Part shown: piece after piece, positions 1-7,532 of the stretch | How the letters are laid out: the number at the start of each line of letters is the position of its first letter | Numbering within the stretch: position 1 is the first letter of the stretch | Assembly: GCA_040772085.1 (NCBI GenBank) | Contig: JAXGYU010000001.1 | Location: forward strand, 2,232,001-2,296,000 | Length of the DNA stretch: 64,000 nt | Direction: 5' to 3' | Source: JAXGMV01 sp040772085 | Lineage (GTDB): Bacteria > Chloroflexota > Anaerolineae > Anaerolineales > Anaerolineaceae | Made by a program: the position numbers and the translations under genes | The notes under the pieces: generated by a model | Database searches by the model: none | The model's input: only the letters and a program-made list of their open reading frames with translations | What the model was told of the DNA's origin: nothing

Positions 1-731
1 TAGAATGCCGCGATTAGTGTCAAACCAACGATTGTCTCGACGCCCTTGCCGATGCGGAAAATTGCCAACCCTCGGCCGGAGTACTCGGTCAAGGCGCCGC
101 TGACGATTTCAGTCTCAGCCTCAGGCGCGTCAAACGGCGGGAACTCCAGCTTGCCCATTAAGCCGATAATGACGACGATGAAGCCGATCGGCTGGGTCAG
201 GATCATCCACAAGTTCGAGCTGGCGTACGCGTTCACTTCGCTGATTTGCCAAGTTCCGGCAGCAATGGCCGGACCGAGCAGCGTCAGCATGAAGGGCGCT
301 TCATAAGAGAAGAGCTGTGTCAGCGTACGGGTCGCGCCGATCAGTGAGAAGCGGTTGACCGTATTGGCACCTGCCAGACCCAGCGCCAGCGTCATCATGC
401 TCAGCAGGTAGATGACGACGATCAGGTCACCGCTGAAACTTGATGCCACCGCGAAGCCGAACACCGGCACATATAACGCTGCTGTAAGCGCGCCGGCCAG
501 GCCAATGATGGGCAGGATCGTGAATAACACCGGATCCACGCCAAAGGGGATGATTTCTTCCTTTGAGAGCAGTTTTACGGTGTCAGCCAGCGGCTGGAAC
601 CAACGCGGACCAATGCGGTTCTGATAGCGGGCGACCAGCTTGCGGTCAATCCATTCATAAAGCATACCGCCTAAAATTACAGCCAGGCCGCCAGGGAAGA
701 GGAAGAGCGAAATCAGGGCGGGTATCTTCAT
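1..731 (-). CDS. Membrane hydrogenase / complex I subunit H-like protein (partial)
   Basis: Membrane-arm anchor subunit of the NuoH / HycD / MbhM family, which links the hydrogenase module to the ion-pumping module. Translating the minus strand from the ATG at 731 gives an uninterrupted product of about 243 residues that leaves the window at its left edge. It carries the family motifs QNRIGPRW near residue 40 and PFDAPEAETEIVSGALTEYSG in the second half, with several hydrophobic helices. The ATG overlaps the stop codon of the preceding catalytic subunit gene in an ATGA arrangement, so the two are translationally coupled. The C-terminus and any following ferredoxin-like subunit lie outside the window. 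Confidence 0.93.
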   Translation of the reverse strand, partial: MKIPALISLFLFPGGLAVILGGMLYEWIDRKLVARYQNRIGPRWFQPLADTVKLLSKEEIIPFGVDPVLFTILPIIGLAGALTAALYVPVFGFAVASSFSGDLIVVIYLLSMMTLALGLAGANTVNRFSLIGATRTLTQLFSYEAPFMLTLLGPAIAAGTWQISEVNAYASSNLWMILTQPIGFIVVIIGLMGKLEFPPFDAPEAETEIVSGALTEYSGRGLAIFRIGKGVETIVGLTLIAAF

Positions 732-1906
732 TTGTAGTACTCGATTCCGTATTTCCTGAGGTCATCCCAGGAATACTCGCTGATTTTGGATGAGTCTTTG
801 ATGGTGACCGAGCGGTCATTGCAGGAGAAACAGGGATCGATGCCGGCGAGGATCATGGGCATATCAGCCAGTTTGTGACCAACCGCGACCGATGTGATCG
901 TGCCCCAGTTGAGCAGGGATGGGGTGCGGATTTTGATACGTTCGGGCATGTCACTGCCATTGCTGCGGATGTAGTAGAACAGCTCACCGCGCGGTGCTTC
1001 AACCCGGCTGAAGACTTCACCTTCGGGGATACGGCGAGGAACACGGACAACCAGTTCACCTTCAGGTAAATTCCTGACCATCTCGCGCACCAGCCGGAAG
1101 GACTCGAACAGTTCCTTGATGCGGACTACAAATCGGGCTTCCAGGTCGCCGTTATCATCGGTGATGACATTGACGGGGAAATCATGATAGGCGAGGTGAG
1201 GGGCGTCAGCGCGCATGTCATGCGGAACGCCGGACGCACGCGCGGTCGGTCCAACCGCGCCGAGTGTCTCAGCCTGTTCTTTAGTCATCGTTCCGACGCC
1301 GCGAGTCCGGCCGACGAATGTGGTGTCAGTCGTGACGACTTCCAGGTAGTATTGACAGCGTTTCTCGAGGAAATCGACGCCTTCGAGGATCTTCTTTGCC
1401 TGTTCGGCGCTGATGTCAAATTTGACGCCGCCGAGCAGGTTGACCGAGTAGTTGACCCGGTTACCGCTCAGTGATTCCAGGATATCCATCACTGTCTCGC
1501 GGTCGCGCCAGGAGTACATGAACAAGGTGTCAAAACCGGCTTCATGAGCAGCCACACCCAGCCAGAGCAGGTGACTGTGTACCCGCTCGAGCTCGAGCAT
1601 AATGGTCCGGATGACTTTTGCCCGCGGTGAGATCTCAACGCCAGCCAGCTTCTCGACGCTCATGGCGTAAACCGTGCCATGCACGTCAGAACAAATACCG
1701 CAGATCCGCTCCAGCAAGTACAGGTTCTGCACATACGTGCGGCTCTCGGTTGCCTTTTCAATCCCGCGGTGAACAAAGCCGAGCCGCAGGTTCGCGCCGG
1801 TCACGATCTCGCCGTCGACGGAGAATTCAAAATGTCCCGGCTCTTTCAAGGCTGGATGCTGCGGTCCGATCGGTACGATAAATCTTTCCTGTTTTGTGTT
1901 ATCCAT
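728..1906 (-). CDS. Group 4 [NiFe]-hydrogenase large (catalytic) subunit
   Basis: Catalytic subunit of a membrane-bound, H2-evolving type hydrogenase of the complex I superfamily, about 392 residues. Both nickel-binding cysteine pairs are present: RICGICSDVH near the N-terminus and DPCFSCNDR near the C-terminus. NuoD, and sulfane-reductase relatives such as MbsL, lack one or both pairs, so hydrogenase is preferred. About 25 residues follow DPCxxCxxR; in this family that tail is usually removed by an endopeptidase during maturation, and no such protease is visible here. I chose the ATG at 1906 (MDNTKQER) because a GGGTGA ribosome site lies at proper spacing and upstream ATGs would overlap the previous gene. 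Confidence 0.93.
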   Translation of the reverse strand: MDNTKQERFIVPIGPQHPALKEPGHFEFSVDGEIVTGANLRLGFVHRGIEKATESRTYVQNLYLLERICGICSDVHGTVYAMSVEKLAGVEISPRAKVIRTIMLELERVHSHLLWLGVAAHEAGFDTLFMYSWRDRETVMDILESLSGNRVNYSVNLLGGVKFDISAEQAKKILEGVDFLEKRCQYYLEVVTTDTTFVGRTRGVGTMTKEQAETLGAVGPTARASGVPHDMRADAPHLAYHDFPVNVITDDNGDLEARFVVRIKELFESFRLVREMVRNLPEGELVVRVPRRIPEGEVFSRVEAPRGELFYYIRSNGSDMPERIKIRTPSLLNWGTITSVAVGHKLADMPMILAGIDPCFSCNDRSVTIKDSSKISEYSWDDLRKYGIEYYK

Positions 1907-1922
1907 CAATTCACCCATCCTT

Positions 1923-2435
1923 TCATGCGTCTCGGGGAGTCTGCAAGCCGGTAAAAGATTTGCGCAAGGGGTAGACACCTTTGGGCCAGGAATCCGGCAA
2001 AATCAAATGGTCAGTATTCGGGGTCTCCAGGATCGTCAGGCCGAGGATCTCGATCAACTCACGCTCGAACAGCGTCGCTGATGGGAAGACACCGCAAACT
2101 GAATCGACCGTCAGGTCGTCATACGGCAGGTAGACACGCAGGTTCGCGATCGCGCCGCTATGGCAGACGGTGTAAATCACTTCAATCCGGTCTGGTGTCG
2201 CGGGTGTAGTCACCTCTCCGCTGGCCTGGTCAACGACTGCCGCTTTCCCGGGCATATCGACACCGCTGATGGCTGAAACGTAGCCCCAGTTGATCTTTGC
2301 CAGTTCCGTGATCGCTTCCAGCAGCTTGGATTTGTCGAGGTAGAAATCTACCTGCAAATCAGAGATCCACTTGATGTCCGTTACAAATGGTTTCAGGAGT
2401 TCTTCAGCCATTTCAAGTGCTTGTTTGTTTTCCAT
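1923..2435 (-). CDS. Hydrogenase subunit, NuoC / 30 kDa family
   Basis: Peripheral-arm subunit of the NuoC / EchD / MbhK family, about 170 residues, which packs against the catalytic subunit. The C-terminal part holds the family's signature in divergent form: ERELIEILGL, then LILPDSWPKGVYPLRKSF. The N-terminal half is a typical weakly conserved alpha/beta region. Two adjacent ATGs follow an AAGGAG site; the second gives better spacing. It lies 16 bases before the large-subunit gene and 15 after the small-subunit gene, within the same operon. Confidence 0.88.
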   Translation of the reverse strand: MENKQALEMAEELLKPFVTDIKWISDLQVDFYLDKSKLLEAITELAKINWGYVSAISGVDMPGKAAVVDQASGEVTTPATPDRIEVIYTVCHSGAIANLRVYLPYDDLTVDSVCGVFPSATLFERELIEILGLTILETPNTDHLILPDSWPKGVYPLRKSFTGLQTPRDA

Positions 2436-2450
2436 CATCTCTCCTTCTGC

Positions 2451-2951
2451 CTATTGCGCCATTTCCAAGCGCTGGCGGGCAGCCGCACGGCCGCTGGCTT
2501 CAAGTGTTTTTAACAAGGCGACCAGACCGTAGGTGATCGCTTCAGGTCGGGGCGGGCAGCCGGGGATGTACGCGTCCACCGGCAGCACCTCATCGATGGA
2601 GCCGGCGATGCTGTATGAGCCGTGGAAAACACCGCCGCTCAAGCCGCAGGATCCTACCGCGACGACAAACTTTGGATTCGGCATCTGGTTGTAAATTCTC
2701 AGCAAACGATCCTGAGATTGTAATGTGACGGGTCCGGTACACATCAGCACATCGGCATGACGCGGAGAACCTTGCAGCTTGACACCGAAACGCTCCAGAT
2801 CGTAACGGGGTGTCAGCGTTGCCAGGATCTCGATGTCGCAGCCGTTACATGAACCGCTGTTGTAGTGGATAGCCCAGGGCGAGTTGATGCGCCCCCACAT
2901 CTTGATGCCTTCAACAATATTGTTCCAGATAGCGTTTGACTTCGTTTCCAT
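2451..2951 (-). CDS. Hydrogenase small subunit, NuoB / MbhJ family
   Basis: Iron-sulfur subunit that passes electrons to or from the nickel-iron site, 166 residues. The [4Fe-4S] ligands are visible: SGSCNGCDIEIL, then VGSCGLSGG and IPGCPPRPE, the same four-cysteine pattern as NuoB and the small subunits of Ech and Mbh hydrogenases. The CNGCDIE form is typical of group 4 hydrogenase rather than respiratory complex I. It sits between the small membrane subunit and the NuoC-like subunit. Confidence 0.93.
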   Translation of the reverse strand: METKSNAIWNNIVEGIKMWGRINSPWAIHYNSGSCNGCDIEILATLTPRYDLERFGVKLQGSPRHADVLMCTGPVTLQSQDRLLRIYNQMPNPKFVVAVGSCGLSGGVFHGSYSIAGSIDEVLPVDAYIPGCPPRPEAITYGLVALLKTLEASGRAAARQRLEMAQ

Positions 2952-2968
2952 ATTTATTATTCCTCTTC

Positions 2969-3280
2969 CTAACCCAGGACCAGGACGATCAGGGCAACGA
3001 TCAGACCGACGATGTAAACCGCGGTCGTCATCGTGAAACCACCCGTGCCCAGAACCAGTGTTCCCAGATGTAAGATCGCGAAGAAAAACGCGATCAAAAA
3101 GAACGGTTTAAAGCCAGGCGCCGCGTAATGTGAAGGGGCTTCCTCACCGCTGCCGTAAACGCTGCTTTTCATCGCGCTCGGTTCAGGCGGTCCAGCCAGG
3201 AACTTGCCGACAAAGTAAATGATGAAGGCAAAACCAAGATAAATCAGGAAAGCAACCGGGGCTTGTAATAAAGTGTCCAT
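2969..3280 (-). CDS. Small membrane subunit, NuoA / MbhI-like
   Basis: A 103-residue protein with three hydrophobic segments. The central stretch from VYGSGEEAP to FFLIAFFFAILHLGTLVL recalls NuoA, which has a short loop followed by a helix near the quinone region. Its place between the large antiporter-like subunit and the NuoB-like subunit matches MbhI in archaeal membrane hydrogenases. Family assignment rests on position and general pattern rather than on a strict motif. The ATG at 3280 has an AGGAAGG site five bases upstream, better than the GTG two codons earlier. Confidence 0.72.
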   Translation of the reverse strand: MDTLLQAPVAFLIYLGFAFIIYFVGKFLAGPPEPSAMKSSVYGSGEEAPSHYAAPGFKPFFLIAFFFAILHLGTLVLGTGGFTMTTAVYIVGLIVALIVLVLG

Positions 3281-3292
3281 TATCACCTTCCT

Positions 3293-4798
3293 CTAACCTA
3301 ATTGAAAGATGGCAAGCAGCACCTGTACCGCGGGAGCGACAAGGTCAGTTACCAATTTCGGATAAAAGCCCAGAACAACCAGCGCCAGTGAGAGCAGTGC
3401 CAGCGGGATGCTGAATGCCGGGCTTGATGGTGTCCCCGATTGCACGATTTCGCTCTCGCTGTTGCGGTACATACGATTGACCATCGGCGCGTAATACGCG
3501 AGTGACAGGACACTGTTCAGCGCCATGAAAATGATCATTCCCATTGCGAACTTGTCCTGAGATTCGAACCCCGAGACGAAAATCTGCCACTTGGACATGA
3601 AACCTGCCAGCGGGGGCAGCCCGCCCAGACTGAGCACCGCGATGCTCAGCGCCAGCGCGATCAGAGGGTACTTCTTGGAGGCGCCGTTGAGATCGGAGAG
3701 CATCAGTGGCGAGTGATCGTGTTTCGCCAGGTGCAGCGTGTAGAGCAGCGCGCCAGCCGCGAGGAAGGCCAGACCCTTGCCAAACGCGTGGGTGATGACA
3801 TGGAAGAATGCGCCGGCCGCGCCGGTGCTGTTGCCGTAGGCGATGGCAACACCCAGTCCCATGAGCATGTAGCCCATGTGGCTGACGCTGGAGAATGCCA
3901 GCAGCCGTTTGACCTCTTTCTGGCGCAGGGCCATCATGTTACCGATCAGCATGTTCAGGCCGGCAAAAACAATCAGGATGGTGCCCCAGTGAACGCCGGA
4001 GATCACGGTCACCGCGACGGTGCGCAGCATGGCGATCAGACCAGCTTCGATCACCAGACCGGAGAGCATGGCGCTGATGCCGCTCGGCGCCTGCGAATGG
4101 GCGTCCGGCAGCCAGGTGTGCAGCGGAACCAGGGCGCTCTTGACACCAAAACCGATCAGGAAGAACGCGCCAGCCAAGGCAGTCAGCCCGGTGTAACCAG
4201 AGACGGTGCTCATCTCTTTCAGGTTGGTGCTGCCACTGGAGACGAAGACCATTGCCAGACCGAGCAGGATGAAGGCCGATCCGACCGCGCTTTGCACCAG
4301 GTACTTGACGCCTGCTTCCAGCGCGCCTGCCTGGGTGCGGTAAAAAGCAACCAGCATATAGGAGGCGATGGCCATCGCTTCGAACCAGATCCATAGGTTG
4401 AACAGGTCCGTCGCCGTCACCAGGCCAATCATGGCACCGATCATGGCGAGCAGCAGGGCGTAGAATTTCTCTTCGTTCTCTTCACCTTCCATATATTTGA
4501 GGGAGAAGATCATCACCAGCAAGCCGACAACCAGCAGGACTGCGGTGAAGAGGAATGCCATGCCATCCATTTCCAGCTTAAGGGAAGAGACCTCAATGAC
4601 AGGATTTGTGCCGCTCAGTACCTGCTGCCCGGAGCTATAAAGCGGAAACAGGGTGAGCACCATCGCGACCACAGCCAGCGACCTGGCGATGACGGTCTGC
4701 TTTTTCGAACGTACTTCCCATCTGCCAACCAGATAGACCAGGACAGAAAAGACGAAGAGGATGATAAACAACCAGGCAAAATTTGGGATCATGTTCAT
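3293..4798 (-). CDS. Proton/sodium-translocating antiporter-like subunit (NuoN/M, MrpD, MbhH family)
   Basis: A 501-residue polytopic membrane protein of the proton-conducting transporter family. Conserved segments include the glutamate helix LFNLWIWFEAMAIASYML, the lysine-bearing helix GVKSALVPLHTWLPDAHSQAP and SSVSHMGYMLMG. These charged residues form the ion path in complex I and Mrp antiporters. It is expected to couple electron transfer in the hydrogenase module to ion pumping. A second antiporter-like gene lies directly upstream, so the complex has two pump modules. Confidence 0.93.
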   Translation of the reverse strand: MNMIPNFAWLFIILFVFSVLVYLVGRWEVRSKKQTVIARSLAVVAMVLTLFPLYSSGQQVLSGTNPVIEVSSLKLEMDGMAFLFTAVLLVVGLLVMIFSLKYMEGEENEEKFYALLLAMIGAMIGLVTATDLFNLWIWFEAMAIASYMLVAFYRTQAGALEAGVKYLVQSAVGSAFILLGLAMVFVSSGSTNLKEMSTVSGYTGLTALAGAFFLIGFGVKSALVPLHTWLPDAHSQAPSGISAMLSGLVIEAGLIAMLRTVAVTVISGVHWGTILIVFAGLNMLIGNMMALRQKEVKRLLAFSSVSHMGYMLMGLGVAIAYGNSTGAAGAFFHVITHAFGKGLAFLAAGALLYTLHLAKHDHSPLMLSDLNGASKKYPLIALALSIAVLSLGGLPPLAGFMSKWQIFVSGFESQDKFAMGMIIFMALNSVLSLAYYAPMVNRMYRNSESEIVQSGTPSSPAFSIPLALLSLALVVLGFYPKLVTDLVAPAVQVLLAIFQLG

Positions 4799-4802
4799 GT
4801 TG

Positions 4803-6551
4803 TCACACTCCCAGCGCGATGACCGCGAACAGAATGACGATGCTGGCTACGATGCCGAAGATGTTCCAGTTGAGCATACCGGTCTGCGTGCCGCGCAACC
4901 CTTCAGCCAGCCAGTTGGTCAGGTTGACAACGCCGCGGTTGACTGCCTCAAAGCCGAAGTTGCTGACGGCCAGGGACTGCAGCCATCCGAAGGCTTTGCC
5001 AATACCGCTGAGCCGCTCCCGATACCACCAGGCCAGCAAGCCAAGGGCGACGACAGCCAGGGCGATGTAGGTCGGCAGCGCGGTGAAGAGGGTGCCAGCC
5101 ATCTCACCTAAAGTGAGCTCATGGAAGCCATGCGCGGGCATTGTCTCGACCAGCAGTTTGCTGAATGACCCGCCCAGCAGCCAGGTGGTCAGGCTGCCGA
5201 GAGCCAGGATGCCCAGGACGACTTTCATAAAGGTGCCGGCAGCATGCGCGTGCAGTTCGCTGGATTTGTTGCCATAGAACACCATCCACACGCAGCGGAA
5301 GGTGTAGAAGGCGGTCATGCCCGCGACCAGCAGCATGATCAGGTACGCCCACAGAGGTCCGTGCAGCAAACCGTCTTCAAGAATTAGTTCTTTTGACCAG
5401 AAACCATTCAGGATGGGAATACCTGCCAGCGCCAGCGCGCCGATGATGAAGGTATTCTTCACAAACGGCATTTGCTGGGCGAGGTTACCCATTTTGCGCA
5501 TATCGCGGGTACCAACGCTGTGGATTACCGCGCCAGCCCCGAGGAATAACAATGCTTTGAAAACAGAGTGGCTCATCAGGTGGAAGCTGCTGGCGAACAG
5601 ACCGCCCGCGCCCACCGCGTAAACCATGTAGCCCAGTTGAGAGATCGTTGAATAGGCGAGCACACGCTTCAGGTCGTTGGCGAACATCGCCATCAAGCCA
5701 GCCAGCAGTGCGCTCAGCAAACCGACGGTGACAACGGCTGTCTTCCAGCCGGGGACATTCTCGAAGGCAGGGTAGAACCTGATCAGCAGATACACGCCCG
5801 CGTTGACCATCGTCGCCGCGTGGATCAGCGCGCTGATTGGTGTCGGCGCTTCCATCGCGTCTGGCAGCCAGGTCTGGAAGGGGAACTGCGCTGATTTGGC
5901 AGCAGCGGCAATCAGGAAACCGTATGCCGCGAAGAAGAGAACATTCGGAGAAATGCTGCCCGACTGAGCGATGAAGACGTTGATATCGAAGGAGCCGGTG
6001 TAGACATAGGCGATCAACGCGCCAGCCATCAGACCGATACCGCCGACCTGGGTGATGATCAGCGCTTTGATACCGCCGGCGACCGCCTTCGGGTCATCAT
6101 TGTAGTAAGAGATCAGCGCGTAGGAACACAGCGCCGTGATTTCCCAGAAGACGAAGATCAGCAGCAGGTTGGTGGTCAGCACCAGCCCGACCATGGAGCC
6201 GATGAAGAACAGGACATAGGCGTAGAAGCGGCTGAGCTGTCGTTCACCTTTCATGTAGTCGGCTGAGAAAATCACCGCCAGCGAGCCGACGATGGTGGCT
6301 ATACAGGCCAGGAATACGCCCAGACCGTCAGCCTTGAAGGTGAAGTCACCATAAGCGCCGCCTATCGGGACGATGACCTCGGGGTTGCTCTTGATTGACG
6401 CCAGCAGCATCAGCGAGCAGATGCCAGCCAGTACTGAGAAGACGCTCGCCAGGCCGTGCTGCATTTTTTCGCTGCGGTTGCCTAACAGCCACAGAATGAC
6501 CGCGCCAATCCAGGGTACTGCGATTGTGAGGATGATCCAGTTGAGTGCCAT
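4803..6551 (-). CDS. Proton-translocating antiporter-like subunit (NuoL family)
   Basis: A 582-residue membrane protein related to NuoL and MrpA. It contains LLIFVFWEITALCSYALI, AKSAQFPFQTWLPDAMEAPTP and HAATMVNAGVYLLIR, the most conserved helices of the family, plus SHSVFKALLFLGAGAVIH. About 14 or more transmembrane helices are expected. The start follows a GGAGG site at ideal spacing. Archaeal Mbh has one such large subunit; here both a NuoL-like and a NuoN/MrpD-like copy occur, which could raise the ion/electron ratio (inference). Confidence 0.94.
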   Translation of the reverse strand: MALNWIILTIAVPWIGAVILWLLGNRSEKMQHGLASVFSVLAGICSLMLLASIKSNPEVIVPIGGAYGDFTFKADGLGVFLACIATIVGSLAVIFSADYMKGERQLSRFYAYVLFFIGSMVGLVLTTNLLLIFVFWEITALCSYALISYYNDDPKAVAGGIKALIITQVGGIGLMAGALIAYVYTGSFDINVFIAQSGSISPNVLFFAAYGFLIAAAAKSAQFPFQTWLPDAMEAPTPISALIHAATMVNAGVYLLIRFYPAFENVPGWKTAVVTVGLLSALLAGLMAMFANDLKRVLAYSTISQLGYMVYAVGAGGLFASSFHLMSHSVFKALLFLGAGAVIHSVGTRDMRKMGNLAQQMPFVKNTFIIGALALAGIPILNGFWSKELILEDGLLHGPLWAYLIMLLVAGMTAFYTFRCVWMVFYGNKSSELHAHAAGTFMKVVLGILALGSLTTWLLGGSFSKLLVETMPAHGFHELTLGEMAGTLFTALPTYIALAVVALGLLAWWYRERLSGIGKAFGWLQSLAVSNFGFEAVNRGVVNLTNWLAEGLRGTQTGMLNWNIFGIVASIVILFAVIALGV

Positions 6552-6554
6552 GGT

Positions 6555-6869
6555 TTACCTCCGCAGCTTGCTGATGTCTTTGACATCCAGCGTGCCGGCG
6601 TATTTCCGCACTTGGGTTGCCAATGCCAGCGCGACCACCGCGACGATCGTGTCAGCGACGATCACGTTCATCGCCATGCTGCCGCCCAGCGCGACGTTAT
6701 TGTTCGCCTTGCCGGCAAACACCATCGCGATCATCGCGCCTTTGATCAGGATCTGCAACGCGACCACGACCTTGATCAGGTTGCGTTGTATCAGCAGTCC
6801 ATAGAGACCAATTCCGAACAAACCGATGATTGCCACCGGAATGATGGAGAAGGAAGTCAGGTTCTCCAT
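6555..6869 (-). CDS. NuoK / MrpC / MbhG-like membrane subunit
   Basis: A 104-residue protein with three hydrophobic helices, typical of NuoK and MrpC. Matching features are GLYGLLIQRNLIKVVVALQIL and the buried acidic position in VIVADTIVAVVALALATQ, which resembles DALVLTAIVIG in MrpC. Its ATG overlaps the stop codon of the preceding gene as TAATG, so it is coupled to it. In Mrp and Mbh operons this subunit also lies just before the large antiporter-like subunit. Confidence 0.87.
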   Translation of the reverse strand: MENLTSFSIIPVAIIGLFGIGLYGLLIQRNLIKVVVALQILIKGAMIAMVFAGKANNNVALGGSMAMNVIVADTIVAVVALALATQVRKYAGTLDVKDISKLRR

Positions 6870-7354
6870 TATTTTCCCTCCTTGCTGACGTTTTTCCCTT
6901 CAGCCAGTAAACCGACGATGCCCAGGACGCCGCTGAATATCAGCAGCAACTGCAGCAGCAGATCCATCTGGCGGTACTCCCAGACCATTTGTCTGAAGCT
7001 CAGCGTTTCAAGGGGCGCGGTTACCTGCAGTCCAAAGGATGGGATGATCATAAATAGAATGGCGAGGAAGCCGATCAGTATCAGCATCATCGCCAGAGAG
7101 TGGGGCACCAGACTTTTCAAGTCCAGGCTGTCTTCGCCAGTAATGTTGATCGCGAAGACAAACAACACAGTGACCAGACCGGCGCCGACGGAGAGTTCGA
7201 TCACCCCAACCTCTACCGCGCCCAGCATGTACATGATGATGGCAGCCAGAATGCTTGTTCCAGCCAGCCACAATGCTGAATGCAAGAGGCGTGATGCTAT
7301 GATGGCTTGAATGGCGCACACCAGGGTGAGTGTGACGATCAGGATTAATAGCAT
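6869..7354 (-). CDS. NuoJ / MbhD-like membrane subunit (DUF4040-like)
   Basis: First gene of the hydrogenase operon, 161 residues with about five hydrophobic segments. The stretch GAVEVGVIELSVGAGLVTVL resembles the DUF4040 segment of MbhD and the C-terminal part of MrpA as well as the core of NuoJ, which contributes to the proton path. A second hydrophobic region near the C-terminus ends in a charged tail. The start has an AAGGAG site and lies just downstream of a putative promoter and palindrome. Exact assignment between NuoJ and MbhD is uncertain. Confidence 0.78.
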   Translation of the reverse strand: MLLILIVTLTLVCAIQAIIASRLLHSALWLAGTSILAAIIMYMLGAVEVGVIELSVGAGLVTVLFVFAINITGEDSLDLKSLVPHSLAMMLILIGFLAILFMIIPSFGLQVTAPLETLSFRQMVWEYRQMDLLLQLLLIFSGVLGIVGLLAEGKNVSKEGK

Positions 7355-7397
7355 ATGGTCACTCCTTATCTCTAGTTGGGAAACTTTTCAACAATTC

Positions 7398-7436
7398 TTT
7401 ATACCCTTTTTAGGCCTGTTCGTCATGTGTAACATG
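7398..7436 (-). promoter_or_regulatory. Putative hydrogenase operon promoter with overlapping palindrome
   Basis: On the minus strand a TATAAA box (7398-7403) lies 17 bases from ATGACG (7421-7426), about 45 bases before the first hydrogenase gene. The -35 region is overlapped by the palindrome CATGT-TAC-ACATG (7424-7436), a possible operator. It does not match FNR or Rex consensus sites as I know them, so the regulator is unknown. Confidence 0.4.
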
Positions 7437-7474
7437 TCAAGAAAATGGCGTGATTAAATCACCCGAAAAGAGTA

Positions 7475-7512
7475 AAAATAGCCTTCTTTTCTCATGAAAA
7501 GAAGGCTATTTT
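7475..7512 (-). terminator. Intrinsic terminator of the D-aminoacylase gene
   Basis: Perfect 17-bp inverted repeat with a four-base loop, followed on the minus strand by a T-run. It lies 21 bases after the stop codon of the deacylase gene and insulates it from the hydrogenase operon. Confidence 0.9.
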
Positions 7513-7532
7513 GGTCTGATTTAGACGAGTTG

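Noticed and set aside
728..1906. Reading the hydrogenase large subunit as NuoD of respiratory complex I
   Set aside because: Both CxxC pairs for the nickel-iron site are intact, which NuoD has lost.
3713..4396. 227-codon plus-strand frame inside the antiporter-like subunit gene
   Set aside because: Complement of a strongly conserved coding region; product is low-complexity (Gln, His, Asp rich) with no motif.
6612..7310. 232-codon plus-strand frame opposite the NuoK/NuoJ-like genes
   Set aside because: Antisense to two overlapping operon genes; the product changes character halfway and has no known fold.
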